DNA from: Sinomonas sp. R1AF57
GTDB lineage: Bacteria > Actinomycetota > Actinomycetes > Actinomycetales > Micrococcaceae
Direction: 5' to 3'
DNA: 64,000 bases
NCBI RefSeq assembly: GCF_002224485.1
Contig: NZ_CP022463.1
Coordinates: forward strand, 2,958,205-3,022,204
Under the pieces are notes generated by a model that had not been told where the DNA came from, did not search any database, and worked only from the letters and a program-made list of their open reading frames with translations. The translations under genes and the position numbers were made by a program. Below, in pieces: positions 24,529-32,732 of this stretch; position 1 is the stretch's first letter, and each line of letters opens with the position of its first letter.

Positions 24529-25246
24529 GACCGTCTACCCTCTCGCGGGCGCGGGTGCCCTCGAGCGCAAGGGCCTGCGCGACCGTGTCTACGACCTGAT
24601 CCTCGACATGCTCATGACCGCGGACATCGCGCCGGGGGCCCGCCTCTCCATCGATGCCCTGGCGCGCGACCTCAGGGTCTCCCCCACCCCGGTCCGCGAG
24701 GCGCTCGTCCAGCTCGAGCGCACCGGGCTCGTGGTCCGCGAGGCCCTCAAGGGGTACAGGGTCGCTCCCCCGCTGGCGGACGAGCAGCTCGAGTCGCTGT
24801 TCGATGCCCGGCTCGTCCTGGAGTGCGGCGCCGCCGAGCTCGCCGCCCGCGACGCGGTGAACCTCGTGCCGCTCCTCGAGCAGGCCCTCGCCGAGCACCG
24901 CGCAATCGGCGCCAAGGTCCGCGAGGCGGCCGACGAGCCTGCGGGCACCTGGCCGGTGAGCCTCCTGCGCGAGTACTTCCTCATCGACTGGAACTTCCAC
25001 CACCTGATCTTCGAGGGGACCCACAACCCCTTCCTCATCGACATGTCCTCCGCCATCTCGACGCGCGTCCACCGCCTGCGCCAGACCATGCACAGCGGCC
25101 TGAGCGACGCGGACGAGGCCGTGACCGAGCACGGCGCCATCCTCGAGGCCCTCCGCAGCGGCGGGCCGGAGGCGGCGTCAGCCGCGATGCGGGAGCACAT
25201 CGAGAGGGTCCGCATCCGCTCGCGGCGCGACGTCGCCGCCCCCTGA
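24521..25246 (+). CDS. GntR-family regulator, FCD (FadR/VanR) subfamily
   Basis: A 241-residue regulator. The winged helix (about residues 15-85) includes LSIDALARDLRVSPTPVREALVQLE (in parts) and GLVVREALKGYRV. The FCD ligand domain follows with RLVLECGAAELAA, WNFHHLIFEGTHNPFL and EHGAILEALRSG; metal-ligand His residues are visible. It overlaps the TIM-like gene by 8 bp and closes the left operon. It most likely binds the identical TCCTATAGGA sites at both outer promoters, responding to a sugar acid or phosphate. Confidence 0.87.
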   Translation: MSETVYPLAGAGALERKGLRDRVYDLILDMLMTADIAPGARLSIDALARDLRVSPTPVREALVQLERTGLVVREALKGYRVAPPLADEQLESLFDARLVLECGAAELAARDAVNLVPLLEQALAEHRAIGAKVREAADEPAGTWPVSLLREYFLIDWNFHHLIFEGTHNPFLIDMSSAISTRVHRLRQTMHSGLSDADEAVTEHGAILEALRSGGPEAASAAMREHIERVRIRSRRDVAAP

Positions 25247-25282
25247 GCGGCGCGTCGCCGCATCGGCCGCCTGACAGCACAG

Positions 25283-25318
25283 CACGAGGCCCCGGTCCGA
25301 TCGGACCGGGGCCTCGTG
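25283..25318. terminator. Shared terminator of the two convergent operons
   Basis: An uninterrupted 18-bp self-complementary stem (CACGAGGCCCCGGTCCGA and its exact complement) with essentially no spacer loop, midway between the GntR stop and the transporter stop. It would act in both directions. Confidence 0.85.
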
Positions 25319-25334
25319 TGTGCTGGGCCTGGCG

Positions 25335-26711
25335 TCAGTGGCCGACGGCCGGCGCCTCCTTGGCGAGGAGCTCGTCCGACTTCGCGACCTTGAAGAACTT
25401 GGTGGCGAACACCATGATCGCGGCGAGGAAGGCGAAGACTCCGAGGGAGACCACGCCCCAGACGCCCGAGTCGGTAGGCACGGCGGCGTTGATGCCGGTG
25501 CGCATGAGCGGAGCGACGAAGCCGCCGAGGTTGCCGAGCGAGTTGATCAGGCCGATGCCCGCTGCGGCGGCGGTGCCGGTGAGGAACGCCGTCGGGAAGG
25601 CCCAGGTGATGGGGCCGACCGAGAGGAAGCTCGCGACGGCGAGGGTGATGAACAGGATGCCGAGGAGCGGCTGGTTGTTCGCTCCCGCCCAGCCCGAGGC
25701 GAGGATGAACACGCCCGTGCCGATGTACAGCATGGTGCCCCAGTTGCGGCGGCGGACGATCGTGTGGGCCGCCCTGCCGAGGAAGTAGCAGGCAAAGAGC
25801 CCCACGAGCCACGGGATGGCCGAGACGAGGCCGACCTCCCAGCCGACCTTCTTGCCGAGCAGGCCAGCGACCTGCTGCGGGAGGTAGAAGGTGGTGCCGT
25901 AGACGGCGATCTGGAGGGCGAAGTAGATGATTGTGAAGTACCACACCTTCCAGTTGGCCATCGCACGCCAGATGCCGTTCGGGCCGTCCTCGGTGCGGAC
26001 CTTGTCCTCGAGCGCCATGACGTTCGAGAGCGCGGCCTTCTCCTCGTCGTTCAGGAACTTGGCCTGGGCGGGGCTGTTCGTGAGGAGGAACAGCGCTGCG
26101 ATGCCGGCGACGACCGCCAGCATGCCCTCGACGAAGAACATGACCTGCCAGCCGTGCCACGGCGTGAGGGTGTCGCCGAAGCTGATGAGGCCGCCCGAGA
26201 GCGGGGCTCCGATCATCTGGGAGAACGGCTGCGCGAGGTAGAAGATCGCGAACATCTGGACGCGGACCTTGTTCGGGAACCACTCCGCGAGGAACATGAT
26301 CACGCCGGGGAAGAGCCCGGCCTCGGTCACGCCGAGGAGGAACCTCAGCACGGTGAACATCGTGTCGTTGGTCGTGAAGGCGAACGCCGCGGCGACGACG
26401 CCCCACGTGATCGCGATGCGGGCCAGCCAGAACCTAGCGCCGAACTTCTTCAGGGCGAGGTTGCTCGGGATCTCGAACAGCGCGTAGCCGATGAAGAAGA
26501 TGCCCGCGCCGAGGGCGAACGCGCCGTCGGACACGCCGCGGTCGGCGCGCAGCGCCGCCTCCGCGAAGCCCACGTTGGTGCGGTCGAGGAAGGCGACGAA
26601 GTACAGGATGACGAGCATCGGCATGAGATGCTTCGAGGCCTTGGCGATGGCCGATCTCAGGGCCGGGTTGGTGCCTACGGTGTCAGTCAAACGGGCGCTT
26701 GACGAAGACAT
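25335..26711 (-). CDS. MFS transporter, anion:cation symporter (ACS) type
   Basis: A ~458-residue permease with about 12 hydrophobic segments. FLDRTNVGFAEAAL in TM1 and the GITEAGLFPG-like GVTEAGLFPGVIMFLAEWFP block mark the ACS group (tartrate, glucarate, phthalate and allantoate type). AALDRTNV-type charged residues fit proton-coupled uptake of an organic anion. I start at ATG 26711, seven bases after GAAGGAG. It is the last gene of the right operon and probably imports the substrate. An anionic substrate would favour a sugar acid over a tetritol. Confidence 0.85.
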   Translation of the reverse strand: MSSSSARLTDTVGTNPALRSAIAKASKHLMPMLVILYFVAFLDRTNVGFAEAALRADRGVSDGAFALGAGIFFIGYALFEIPSNLALKKFGARFWLARIAITWGVVAAAFAFTTNDTMFTVLRFLLGVTEAGLFPGVIMFLAEWFPNKVRVQMFAIFYLAQPFSQMIGAPLSGGLISFGDTLTPWHGWQVMFFVEGMLAVVAGIAALFLLTNSPAQAKFLNDEEKAALSNVMALEDKVRTEDGPNGIWRAMANWKVWYFTIIYFALQIAVYGTTFYLPQQVAGLLGKKVGWEVGLVSAIPWLVGLFACYFLGRAAHTIVRRRNWGTMLYIGTGVFILASGWAGANNQPLLGILFITLAVASFLSVGPITWAFPTAFLTGTAAAAGIGLINSLGNLGGFVAPLMRTGINAAVPTDSGVWGVVSLGVFAFLAAIMVFATKFFKVAKSDELLAKEAPAVGH

Positions 26712-26767
26712 GTCCACTCTCCTTCGAGGGGATGCCGGGGTTGGGTGCGTGGTGGTGGAGTGCTCGG

Positions 26768-26878
26768 TCAGCCGCCGAGCGCGGGCAGGATGCTGGCAAG
26801 CCCGAATCCGACGAGGATCAGGCCGATGGCGAGGAACAGAATCCTCGACTTCGTCCAGGGGCCGGTCTTCAGGCGCAT
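26768..26878 (-). CDS. 36-residue single-span membrane protein, likely MFS small subunit
   Basis: A short open frame encodes MRLKTGPWTKSRILFLAIG and continues to ASILPALGG. It has a basic N-terminus and one 18-20-residue hydrophobic segment. A GAAGGGAG ribosome site lies just before the ATG, between the SDR and MFS genes and in their direction. It resembles the short membrane proteins annotated as MFS-transporter small subunits next to ACS-like carriers. It is shorter than most gene finders report. Confidence 0.65.
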   Translation of the reverse strand: MRLKTGPWTKSRILFLAIGLILVGFGLASILPALGG

Positions 26879-26893
26879 GTCGATGCTCCCTTC

Positions 26894-27661
26894 TCAGTGC
26901 ATGTAGAGGCCGCCGTCGACGTTCAGGGTCTGGCCCGTCACGAAGCCTGCGTCCTCGCTGATGAGGTAGTTGATGGCTGCGGCGATGTCCCGCGGGCTGC
27001 CGATGCGCGGCAGCACGCCGTCGGCCGCCATCCTCTCCTTGCGCTCCTCAGTGAGGGTGCCGCCCATGATGTCGGTGTCGATAGGGCCGGGGGAGATGAC
27101 GTTGACGGTGATCCCCTGCTGGCCCAGCTCGCGGGCGACGCTGCGGGAGAACCCGATGATGCCGGCCTTGGCGGCCGAGTACGGGGTCTTGCTGTAGGTG
27201 CCGCCGCCGCGCTGGGCGGAGACGGACGAGAGGCTCACAACGCGGCCGACTCCGTGCTTGACCATGGACTCGACGGCGCGGCGGGTCGCGTAGTGGACGC
27301 CGTTGAGGTTGATGTCGAGGACGCGCTTCCACTCCTCGGCTGTGACCTCGAGGTAGGGCACGGGCGAGGAGACGCCGGCCAGGTTCACGAGCGCGACGAT
27401 CTGCGGGAGGGAACCCTCGAGCTCGTCGAAGGCAGCGCGGACCTGGTCCTCGTCGGCGACGTTCGCGCCGGCTCCGGCTGCGGCCACGCCGTGTTCGAGG
27501 GCGATCTCCTCGGCGACGCGCTTGGCTGCCTCGGCGTCGAGGTCGATGATGCCGATGCTCCAGCCGCGCTCGGCGAGGTAGTGCGCGGACGCGCGGCCGA
27601 TGCCGCGGGGCGAGGCGGCGCCGGTCAGGATGACGGTGCGGGATGCGGGGAAGGCGGTCAT
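26894..27661 (-). CDS. Short-chain dehydrogenase/reductase
   Basis: A 255-residue classical SDR. The cofactor motif TGAASPRGIG is at residues 13-22, NLAG at 93-96, and the catalytic Ser near 145, Y161 and K165 in TPYSAAKAG. Asp40 after beta-2 (GIIDLD) suggests NAD(H). SDRs in related clusters oxidise polyols or sugar acids; here it may produce or reduce a C4 or C5 keto compound. It is 19 bp downstream of the hydroxyacid dehydrogenase in one operon. Substrate not readable from sequence. Confidence 0.85.
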   Translation of the reverse strand: MTAFPASRTVILTGAASPRGIGRASAHYLAERGWSIGIIDLDAEAAKRVAEEIALEHGVAAAGAGANVADEDQVRAAFDELEGSLPQIVALVNLAGVSSPVPYLEVTAEEWKRVLDINLNGVHYATRRAVESMVKHGVGRVVSLSSVSAQRGGGTYSKTPYSAAKAGIIGFSRSVARELGQQGITVNVISPGPIDTDIMGGTLTEERKERMAADGVLPRIGSPRDIAAAINYLISEDAGFVTGQTLNVDGGLYMH

Positions 27662-27680
27662 GCTGCTCTCCAGGTCTGGC

Positions 27681-28649
27681 TCAGTTGTCGGTGTGGATCG
27701 GTGCGGGGCCGAGCTCGTCCATGAGCTTCTTCATGGCGACGTAGGCCCGGTTGCGGTAGGCGACGAGCTCCGGGATGCGCTCTGCCGGGACGTCCAGGTA
27801 GCCCTCGCCGGACTTCGTGCCGAACTTGCCGGCCTCGACGAGCTCCTTGAGGGACTCCGGCGTGGCGAAGCGCTCGGGCCAGCGGGTCTGGAGCGAGGCG
27901 TAGCAGAAGGAGTAGACATCCAGCCCGGCCATGTCCGCGATCGCGAACGGGCCGAACACGGGCAGCCGGAAGCCGAAGGTGGTCCGGACGATCGTGTCGA
28001 TGTCCTCGGGGGTGGCGATGCCCTCCTCGACGATCTGGCTGGCCTCGTGGAACAGGGCGTACTGGAGCCGGTTGAGCACGAAGCCCGTGGCGTCCTTGAC
28101 CCGCGCGCTCTCCTTGCCGGTGGCCGCGACGAGCCGCTCGACGAAGGGGATGAGGGACTCGTCCGTGCCGGGGTGCGGGATGAGTTCGACGCCGGGGATG
28201 AACGGCGCTGGGTTCGAGAAGTGGACCCCGAGGAAGCGCTCGGGACGCTCCACGGCCTCGGCGAGGGAGGCGATGAGGATCGTCGACGTGTTGGAGCCGA
28301 TGATCGCGTCGAGCCGCGCCGCGGCGCTGATCCGGCGCAGCGTCTCGTGCTTGATCTCGAGCTTCTCGGGCACGGCCTCCTCGATGAAGTCGGCCTCTGC
28401 CACCGCCTCCTCGATCGACGCGGCAGGCGAGAGGTTCGCCTCGAGGCGCTCAACGGCGTCCTGCGGGAAGAGCCCGTCCGCGACGAACTCGCGCGCCTCG
28501 TCCAGGAGACGGCCGTAGTTCTTGCGGGCGATCTCCTCGGAGACGTCGGCGATGCGGACTGTCGCGCCGGAGAGGGCGAGGACCTGGGCGATTCCGCCGC
28601 CCATGTAGCCCGAGCCGACGACGGCGACGGTGACGTGCTGGGAAGTCAT
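27681..28649 (-). CDS. 3-hydroxyacyl-CoA-dehydrogenase-fold beta-hydroxyacid dehydrogenase
   Basis: A 322-residue NAD enzyme. The Rossmann motif VVGSGYMGGGIAQVLA starts at residue 10; SNTST at 119-123, H143 in GVHFSNPAPFIPG and E155 form the HCDH-type active site. No fatty-acid genes are adjacent. The family also contains L-gulonate 3-dehydrogenase, which makes a 3-keto acid that decarboxylates to a ketose. In this cluster a 3-hydroxy group of an aldonate is a plausible target. Its ATG at 28649 follows the TIM-barrel stop by 2 bp. Confidence 0.8.
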   Translation of the reverse strand: MTSQHVTVAVVGSGYMGGGIAQVLALSGATVRIADVSEEIARKNYGRLLDEAREFVADGLFPQDAVERLEANLSPAASIEEAVAEADFIEEAVPEKLEIKHETLRRISAAARLDAIIGSNTSTILIASLAEAVERPERFLGVHFSNPAPFIPGVELIPHPGTDESLIPFVERLVAATGKESARVKDATGFVLNRLQYALFHEASQIVEEGIATPEDIDTIVRTTFGFRLPVFGPFAIADMAGLDVYSFCYASLQTRWPERFATPESLKELVEAGKFGTKSGEGYLDVPAERIPELVAYRNRAYVAMKKLMDELGPAPIHTDN

Positions 28650-28651
28650 GG

Positions 28652-29590
28652 TCAGCGGCCCTTCGGGAGGAGAGTGCGGATGTACTTCTGGTTCGTGGCG
28701 CACACGCCGAGGCTGTCGCCGCCGTACTGCTCGGTGAGGATGATCCCGTCGAAGCCGAGCGCGATCGCGTCGCGGAAGACCTGCCGGTAGTTGATGAGGC
28801 CGGCCTCCATGGTCGAGGGGACGGAGGTGGCCCAGCTGCCGTCGGCGGCCTCGTCGCGCGTGTAATTCTTCACGTGCCAGTAGTTCGCGTACGGGAGGGT
28901 CTTGTCGAAGAGCTCCTGCCAGCTCTCGACCGGGCGGTGGAGGCGGATGAGGTTCGCGACGTCGGGGTTGAGCCCCACGTTGTCGAGCCCGACCTCCTCG
29001 ATGAACCGCACCGCGCTGTCGGCCGTGCCGATGTACGTGTCCTCGTACATCTCGAGGGACATCCGCAGGCCAAGGTCGGCGGCGTGCTTGCCGAGCTCGC
29101 GGATGCGCCCGACGGCGGTGTCCCACACCTCGCGGTCGTCCGGGTCCTTCGGGCCCTCGGCGGTCCAGAACCACAGGGCCTTGCGCTGGGCCTCGCTGAA
29201 CGGCTGGTGGAGTCCGGTGGAGAAGACCTGCATGCCCCACTCGGCGGCGGCCTCGATGGTGCGGTGCGCGTACTCGAGGTTGCGCTCCTCGTGCCCGGGC
29301 ATGATGACGCTCTGGCGCTGGAGATGCACGGACGGGATGCCCACGCCGTGGGACGCGGCGATCGAGAGGAACTCGTCGCGGCGGGAAGGCTCGAGGTCCG
29401 CAGGTCGGACGTGGCTGTCGGCCAGCTCGGCGAGGTTGAAGCCCACCTCGGCGATCTGGGAGAACATGTCGTCCCAGGTCTCGGCGGGGGCGTCGTGCAG
29501 TGCGATGCCGTTGCGGTCCACGGTCCTGAATCCGTGGAGGCAGGTGGCGATCGGCCATGAGTCGGCCGTGAAGGCGGGTTCCGTCGGCAT
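28652..29590 (-). CDS. Xylose-isomerase-like TIM-barrel protein
   Basis: A 312-residue sugar isomerase/epimerase-type barrel. E180 (MSLEMYE), D210 (LNPDVAN), H239 (YWHVKN) and E287 (ILTEQYGGD) form the expected E-D-H-E metal site. Family members isomerise or epimerise sugars; some decarboxylate 3-keto sugar acids (for example 3-oxo-isoapionate decarboxylase). First gene of the right operon, directly after the shared operator. I chose the ATG at 29590 after a CGGAG site; ATG at 29605 is an alternative. The reaction is inferred only. Confidence 0.75.
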   Translation of the reverse strand: MPTEPAFTADSWPIATCLHGFRTVDRNGIALHDAPAETWDDMFSQIAEVGFNLAELADSHVRPADLEPSRRDEFLSIAASHGVGIPSVHLQRQSVIMPGHEERNLEYAHRTIEAAAEWGMQVFSTGLHQPFSEAQRKALWFWTAEGPKDPDDREVWDTAVGRIRELGKHAADLGLRMSLEMYEDTYIGTADSAVRFIEEVGLDNVGLNPDVANLIRLHRPVESWQELFDKTLPYANYWHVKNYTRDEAADGSWATSVPSTMEAGLINYRQVFRDAIALGFDGIILTEQYGGDSLGVCATNQKYIRTLLPKGR

Positions 29591-29643
29591 GGTGCTCCGT
29601 TGCATCGGTTTCTTTCCCGAGCCGTCCTGTGGTGCGGCTCACG

Positions 29644-29682
29644 AAAAGATCCTATAGGAAATATGTCTGACGTCAACCGCCG
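29644..29682 (-). promoter_or_regulatory. Promoter and GntR-type operator of the TIM-barrel operon
   Basis: Read on the minus strand, TTGACG and TAGGAT lie 16 bp apart and form a good promoter. The plus-strand ATCCTATAGGAAA at 29649-29661 spans the -10 box and is identical to 13 bases at 21322-21334. The palindrome would block polymerase when bound. This links both convergent operons to one regulator. Confidence 0.72.
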
Positions 29683-29769
29683 GCGCAAAATTTCTGGGCA
29701 GCGCAGAGCGGAGCAGGAAGTGACTCCCCAGCAGGGAGGTGTGGCAGGAAGCCCGACGGCGGGCGCGGC

Positions 29770-30873
29770 CTACGCGCCGGCGTCCCACCCGCCGTCGTGC
29801 TTCTGGGTGGCCTCGACGGCGGCGGCGACCACGGCGCGCAGCTCGAGCCCGTCGATGACGGCGTCCCGCTGGGCCCGCTCCCCCGACCCCCGCTGGAAGA
29901 GGGCCTTGAGGTCGCGCTCGGCCCAGTGCAGCTCGCCGGACTCCCGCAGCACCGGCGCGATGTGCGCGACCAGGGCGTCCACCGCGTCGGCCGCGCGCAC
30001 GGGGCGCTGCTCGAGCGGGTGCACGAGGTCGCCGTTGAGCCCGGAACGGCTCGCCCGCCAGGCGGCCAGGCGCAGGAGCGCGGCCGGGGTGCCCAGCGGC
30101 TCCTTCCCCTCGGCGGCCTCGCGCGCCGCGGTCTCCACGAGGCCGCGCACGAGGACGGCGACGAGCGCGGAGTCCGCGGCGTCGAGGCACACGTCCGCGA
30201 CCCGGACCTCGACCGTGGGGTGCTCGCGGGAGAGCCGGGCGTCGAAGTAGACCATGCCCTCGTCGAGGATGGCGCCGGTGCGGACCATCGACTCCACGAG
30301 CCCGCGGTACCGCTCCACCGTGCCGAAGAGCTCCTGGGGGCCCGAGGTCGGCCAGCGGTTCCACGCCTGGGTCCGATAGCTCGCGTAGCCGGTGTTGGTC
30401 CCGCGCCAGAACGGCGAGTTGGCGCTGATCGCCACCAGCAGCGGGAGCCATTCCCGGATCCTGTCCAGGACCGCGATGCCCTCCTCGGGGGACTCGACAG
30501 AGGTGTGGACGTGGAGCCCGCACGTGAGCTGCTCCTGGGAGGTGAGCCGGTACTCGTCGGCCATCTGCTCGAAGCGCGCGCCCGGGCTCAGGTGGGTGGC
30601 TGCGCTCAGGGGCGACGTTCCGAGCGCGGCGATGCGCGCCCCGACCTGCCGCGCCGCCTGGTCGACGCTGCGCCGCGCCCGGTAGAGCTGGCCGAGGATC
30701 TCGTCATGGGTACGGGCCGGCGCGGTCTGGATCTCGATCTGCTCGAGCTTGAACTCGCGCTCGGTGTCCCGAGGCCTGCCCATGACCGCGAGGATCCGCT
30801 CGACGTCCGCCACTGGCTGGCCCGTCTCGGGGTCGACGATGAGCAGTTCCTCTTCAACCCCGAACGTCCGCAT
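29770..30873 (-). CDS. YbdK-type carboxylate-amine ligase (GCS2 family)
   Basis: A 367-residue member of the glutamate-cysteine ligase 2 family. FGVEEELLIVDPETGQPV at the N-terminus, EIQTAPARTHDE, and CGLHVHTSVES are diagnostic, with VEVRVADVCLDA near the C-terminal third. YbdK shows weak gamma-glutamylcysteine ligase activity in E. coli, but the physiological substrate is unknown. EgtA of ergothioneine synthesis is a relative; no egt genes are adjacent. The ATG at 30873 gives the standard length. Confidence 0.87.
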   Translation of the reverse strand: MRTFGVEEELLIVDPETGQPVADVERILAVMGRPRDTEREFKLEQIEIQTAPARTHDEILGQLYRARRSVDQAARQVGARIAALGTSPLSAATHLSPGARFEQMADEYRLTSQEQLTCGLHVHTSVESPEEGIAVLDRIREWLPLLVAISANSPFWRGTNTGYASYRTQAWNRWPTSGPQELFGTVERYRGLVESMVRTGAILDEGMVYFDARLSREHPTVEVRVADVCLDAADSALVAVLVRGLVETAAREAAEGKEPLGTPAALLRLAAWRASRSGLNGDLVHPLEQRPVRAADAVDALVAHIAPVLRESGELHWAERDLKALFQRGSGERAQRDAVIDGLELRAVVAAAVEATQKHDGGWDAGA

Positions 30874-30927
30874 GCCGCCATTCTGTCAGGCCCCGGGCGC
30901 GCGGCTGGGCAGCGCGCGGCGGCCGGT

Positions 30928-31269
30928 CTACGACTCCGAAGGGCCGAGCCGCCCGCGCGCGGGGCCGTCGGCCCGGGGCTCCTTGAGCTCGATGAAGAGG
31001 GTGTGGGTCTCGCTCGTGCCGATGTTGGTGCCCGAGTGCTCCTGGGCGTCGAGCCAGCGTGCCTGGAATGGGGGCATCTCGACCTCGACCTCGCGGCCGC
31101 CGGAGGTGAGGCGGCGGCTGAAGCCCGTCAGGGTGACCATGACGCTGTCCGGGTGGGAGTGCGTCCCCGTGGAATCGCCGGGCCGGTCCAGGTACTCCAG
31201 GACGCGGACGCGGTCGTTCTCGAACACGAGGCGGTAGAGGTCCGGGCTGACCTCGAGCGGATCGGACAT
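30928..31269 (-). CDS. Small cupin-domain protein
   Basis: A 113-residue single cupin. STGTHSHPDSVMVTLTG provides the first metal motif (two His), and HSGTNIGTSETHTLFIEL the second part. Function is unknown; it resembles cytosolic cupins annotated as ectoine-synthase-like or dioxygenase-like. The ATG at 31269 follows AGGAGG by seven bases. It diverges from a TetR gene and shares a large palindrome with it, so it is probably the TetR target. Confidence 0.75.
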   Translation of the reverse strand: MSDPLEVSPDLYRLVFENDRVRVLEYLDRPGDSTGTHSHPDSVMVTLTGFSRRLTSGGREVEVEMPPFQARWLDAQEHSGTNIGTSETHTLFIELKEPRADGPARGRLGPSES

Positions 31270-31300
31270 GGCGGGCCTCCTGGGTTCCGCAGATTCATGG

Positions 31301-31329
31301 TACTTCCGTCCCATGAAGGGACACTAGTA
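31301..31329. promoter_or_regulatory. 29-bp palindromic operator between cupin and TetR
   Basis: TACT-N3-GTCCC-N5-GGGAC-N3-AGTA is a perfectly symmetric arrangement of half-sites in the 71-bp divergent spacer. Size and placement suit a TetR dimer (or pair of dimers) repressing both genes. Confidence 0.65.
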
Positions 31330-31340
31330 TCGTAAGCCGC

Positions 31341-31967
31341 ATGGTCCACGCGCACAATGGCCTTCCGGCGAGTCCCCAGGCCGGGTCCTACACGGCCACC
31401 GGCCGGACGGGGCAGAAGAGCCGCACCCAGCGGGCGCTGGTGGACGCCCTCCGCAGGCTCATGGCGGACGGGCAGGACCCCTCGGTGTCCGACGTCGCGG
31501 CCAGCGCCGGAATCTCGCGCACCACGGCCTACCGGTACTTCCCCGACAAGGAGTCGCTCCTGAACGCGGCGATGCCCCAGACGGGCGAGCGTTCGCTCCT
31601 CGGCGAGGACCCGCCGTCGGACGTCGCCGAGCGGTTGGACCGCACCCTGGACGAGCACTTCGCCTTCATCCGGGACTGGGAGCCCCAGATGCGCGCCGCG
31701 CTTCGGGCCTCCCTCGCCCCCGGCGCGGGCCAGCCGGCGCTCCGCGGCGGCCGGGCCGTGCGGTGGTACGAGGAGGCGCTCGCGCCCCTCGCCGGGACCC
31801 ATCCCGGGATCGACGTGCACCGCCTCGCCGTCCGGCTCCGCGCCGCGGCCGGGATCGAGCCGTACGTGTGGCTCACGGGCGTGGGCGGTCTGGGCGCGGA
31901 GGAGGCCTTTGCGGCCATGAAGTCCACCGCCTTCGACATCCTCCACGCCGCAGTAGGCGGCGCATGA
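31341..31967 (+). CDS. TetR-family transcriptional regulator
   Basis: A 208-residue regulator. The HTH lies at about residues 27-72: TQRALVDALRRLMADGQ, then VSDVAASAGISRTTAYRYFPD. The C-terminal ligand domain is poorly conserved, as usual. It starts 12 bp from the 29-bp palindrome and is divergent from the cupin gene, so autoregulation and cupin control are likely. The ligand is unknown. Confidence 0.85.
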   Translation: MVHAHNGLPASPQAGSYTATGRTGQKSRTQRALVDALRRLMADGQDPSVSDVAASAGISRTTAYRYFPDKESLLNAAMPQTGERSLLGEDPPSDVAERLDRTLDEHFAFIRDWEPQMRAALRASLAPGAGQPALRGGRAVRWYEEALAPLAGTHPGIDVHRLAVRLRAAAGIEPYVWLTGVGGLGAEEAFAAMKSTAFDILHAAVGGA

Positions 31968-31993
31968 GCCCCTCCGGTCCCTAGTCTTGTGCC

Positions 31994-32647
31994 ATGGAAC
32001 ACGACGTGTGGCCCCTCGTCCTCGACCTCGCAGGGGTGTTCTTCTTCGCCGTCTCCGGCTCCCTCATGGCGGCGCAGAAGAACTTCGACATCGTGGGATC
32101 GCTCTTCCTCGGCTCGCTCACGGGACTCGGCGGCGGCGTGATCCGCGACCTCGTGCTGGGCCGCTTCCCGAACGCGTTCGCCGAGCCGGTGTACCTCGCG
32201 CCGCCCGTGGCCGCTGCGGTGGTGGTCTTCTTCCTCCTGCCCGCGGTTGTGAAGCTGCGCCGCACGCTGCTGCTGTTCGACGCCGCGGGGCTCGCGCTGT
32301 TCTGCACCACCGGCACGATCACGGCGCTCACCCTCGGCGCCAACCCCATCTCGAGTGCCCTGCTCGGCACCACGACGGCGATCGGCGGGGGGCTCCTGCG
32401 CGACACGGTCGCCAACGTGCGGCCCCAGCTGTTCGACCGGCACGACATCTACGCCGTCCCTGCCCTCCTCGGAGCCGGTCTGGTCGCGTTCCTCTGGCAG
32501 CTCGGCGCCTACACGCCCGCGAGCGGCGGGGCGGTCGCCGTGGTCGTGTTCGCCCTGCGCGTGCTGTCGCTGCGCTTCCGCTGGCGCGTGCCGTTCGCCG
32601 CCGTCGTGGCCCACCGCGAGGGGCGCACGACGCCGCCCGGCGACTGA
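31994..32647 (+). CDS. TRIC-type (UPF0126) membrane channel protein
   Basis: A 217-residue membrane protein with about seven hydrophobic helices in two repeats. Each repeat carries the family glycine-rich kink: GSLTGLGGGVIRDLVLGRFP (residues ~38-57) and GTTTAIGGGLLRDTVANVRP (~122-141). Prokaryotic TRIC proteins are trimeric K+-permeable channels. It follows the TetR gene by 26 bp in the same direction but need not share its control. Confidence 0.88.
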   Translation: MEHDVWPLVLDLAGVFFFAVSGSLMAAQKNFDIVGSLFLGSLTGLGGGVIRDLVLGRFPNAFAEPVYLAPPVAAAVVVFFLLPAVVKLRRTLLLFDAAGLALFCTTGTITALTLGANPISSALLGTTTAIGGGLLRDTVANVRPQLFDRHDIYAVPALLGAGLVAFLWQLGAYTPASGGAVAVVVFALRVLSLRFRWRVPFAAVVAHREGRTTPPGD

Positions 32648-32732
32648 GCGCGAAGCCCGCCGTTCCGCCTCTGGACGCCGGGGTCGGGACGTGGTCCCAT
32701 GAGCTTGTTTCCGTCAGGGTTCAGGAGCGAGC

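Noticed and set aside
27681-28649. Fatty-acid beta-oxidation dehydrogenase
   Set aside because: The fold and active-site residues match, but no thiolase, hydratase or acyl-CoA gene is in the operon, and every neighbour is a sugar enzyme.
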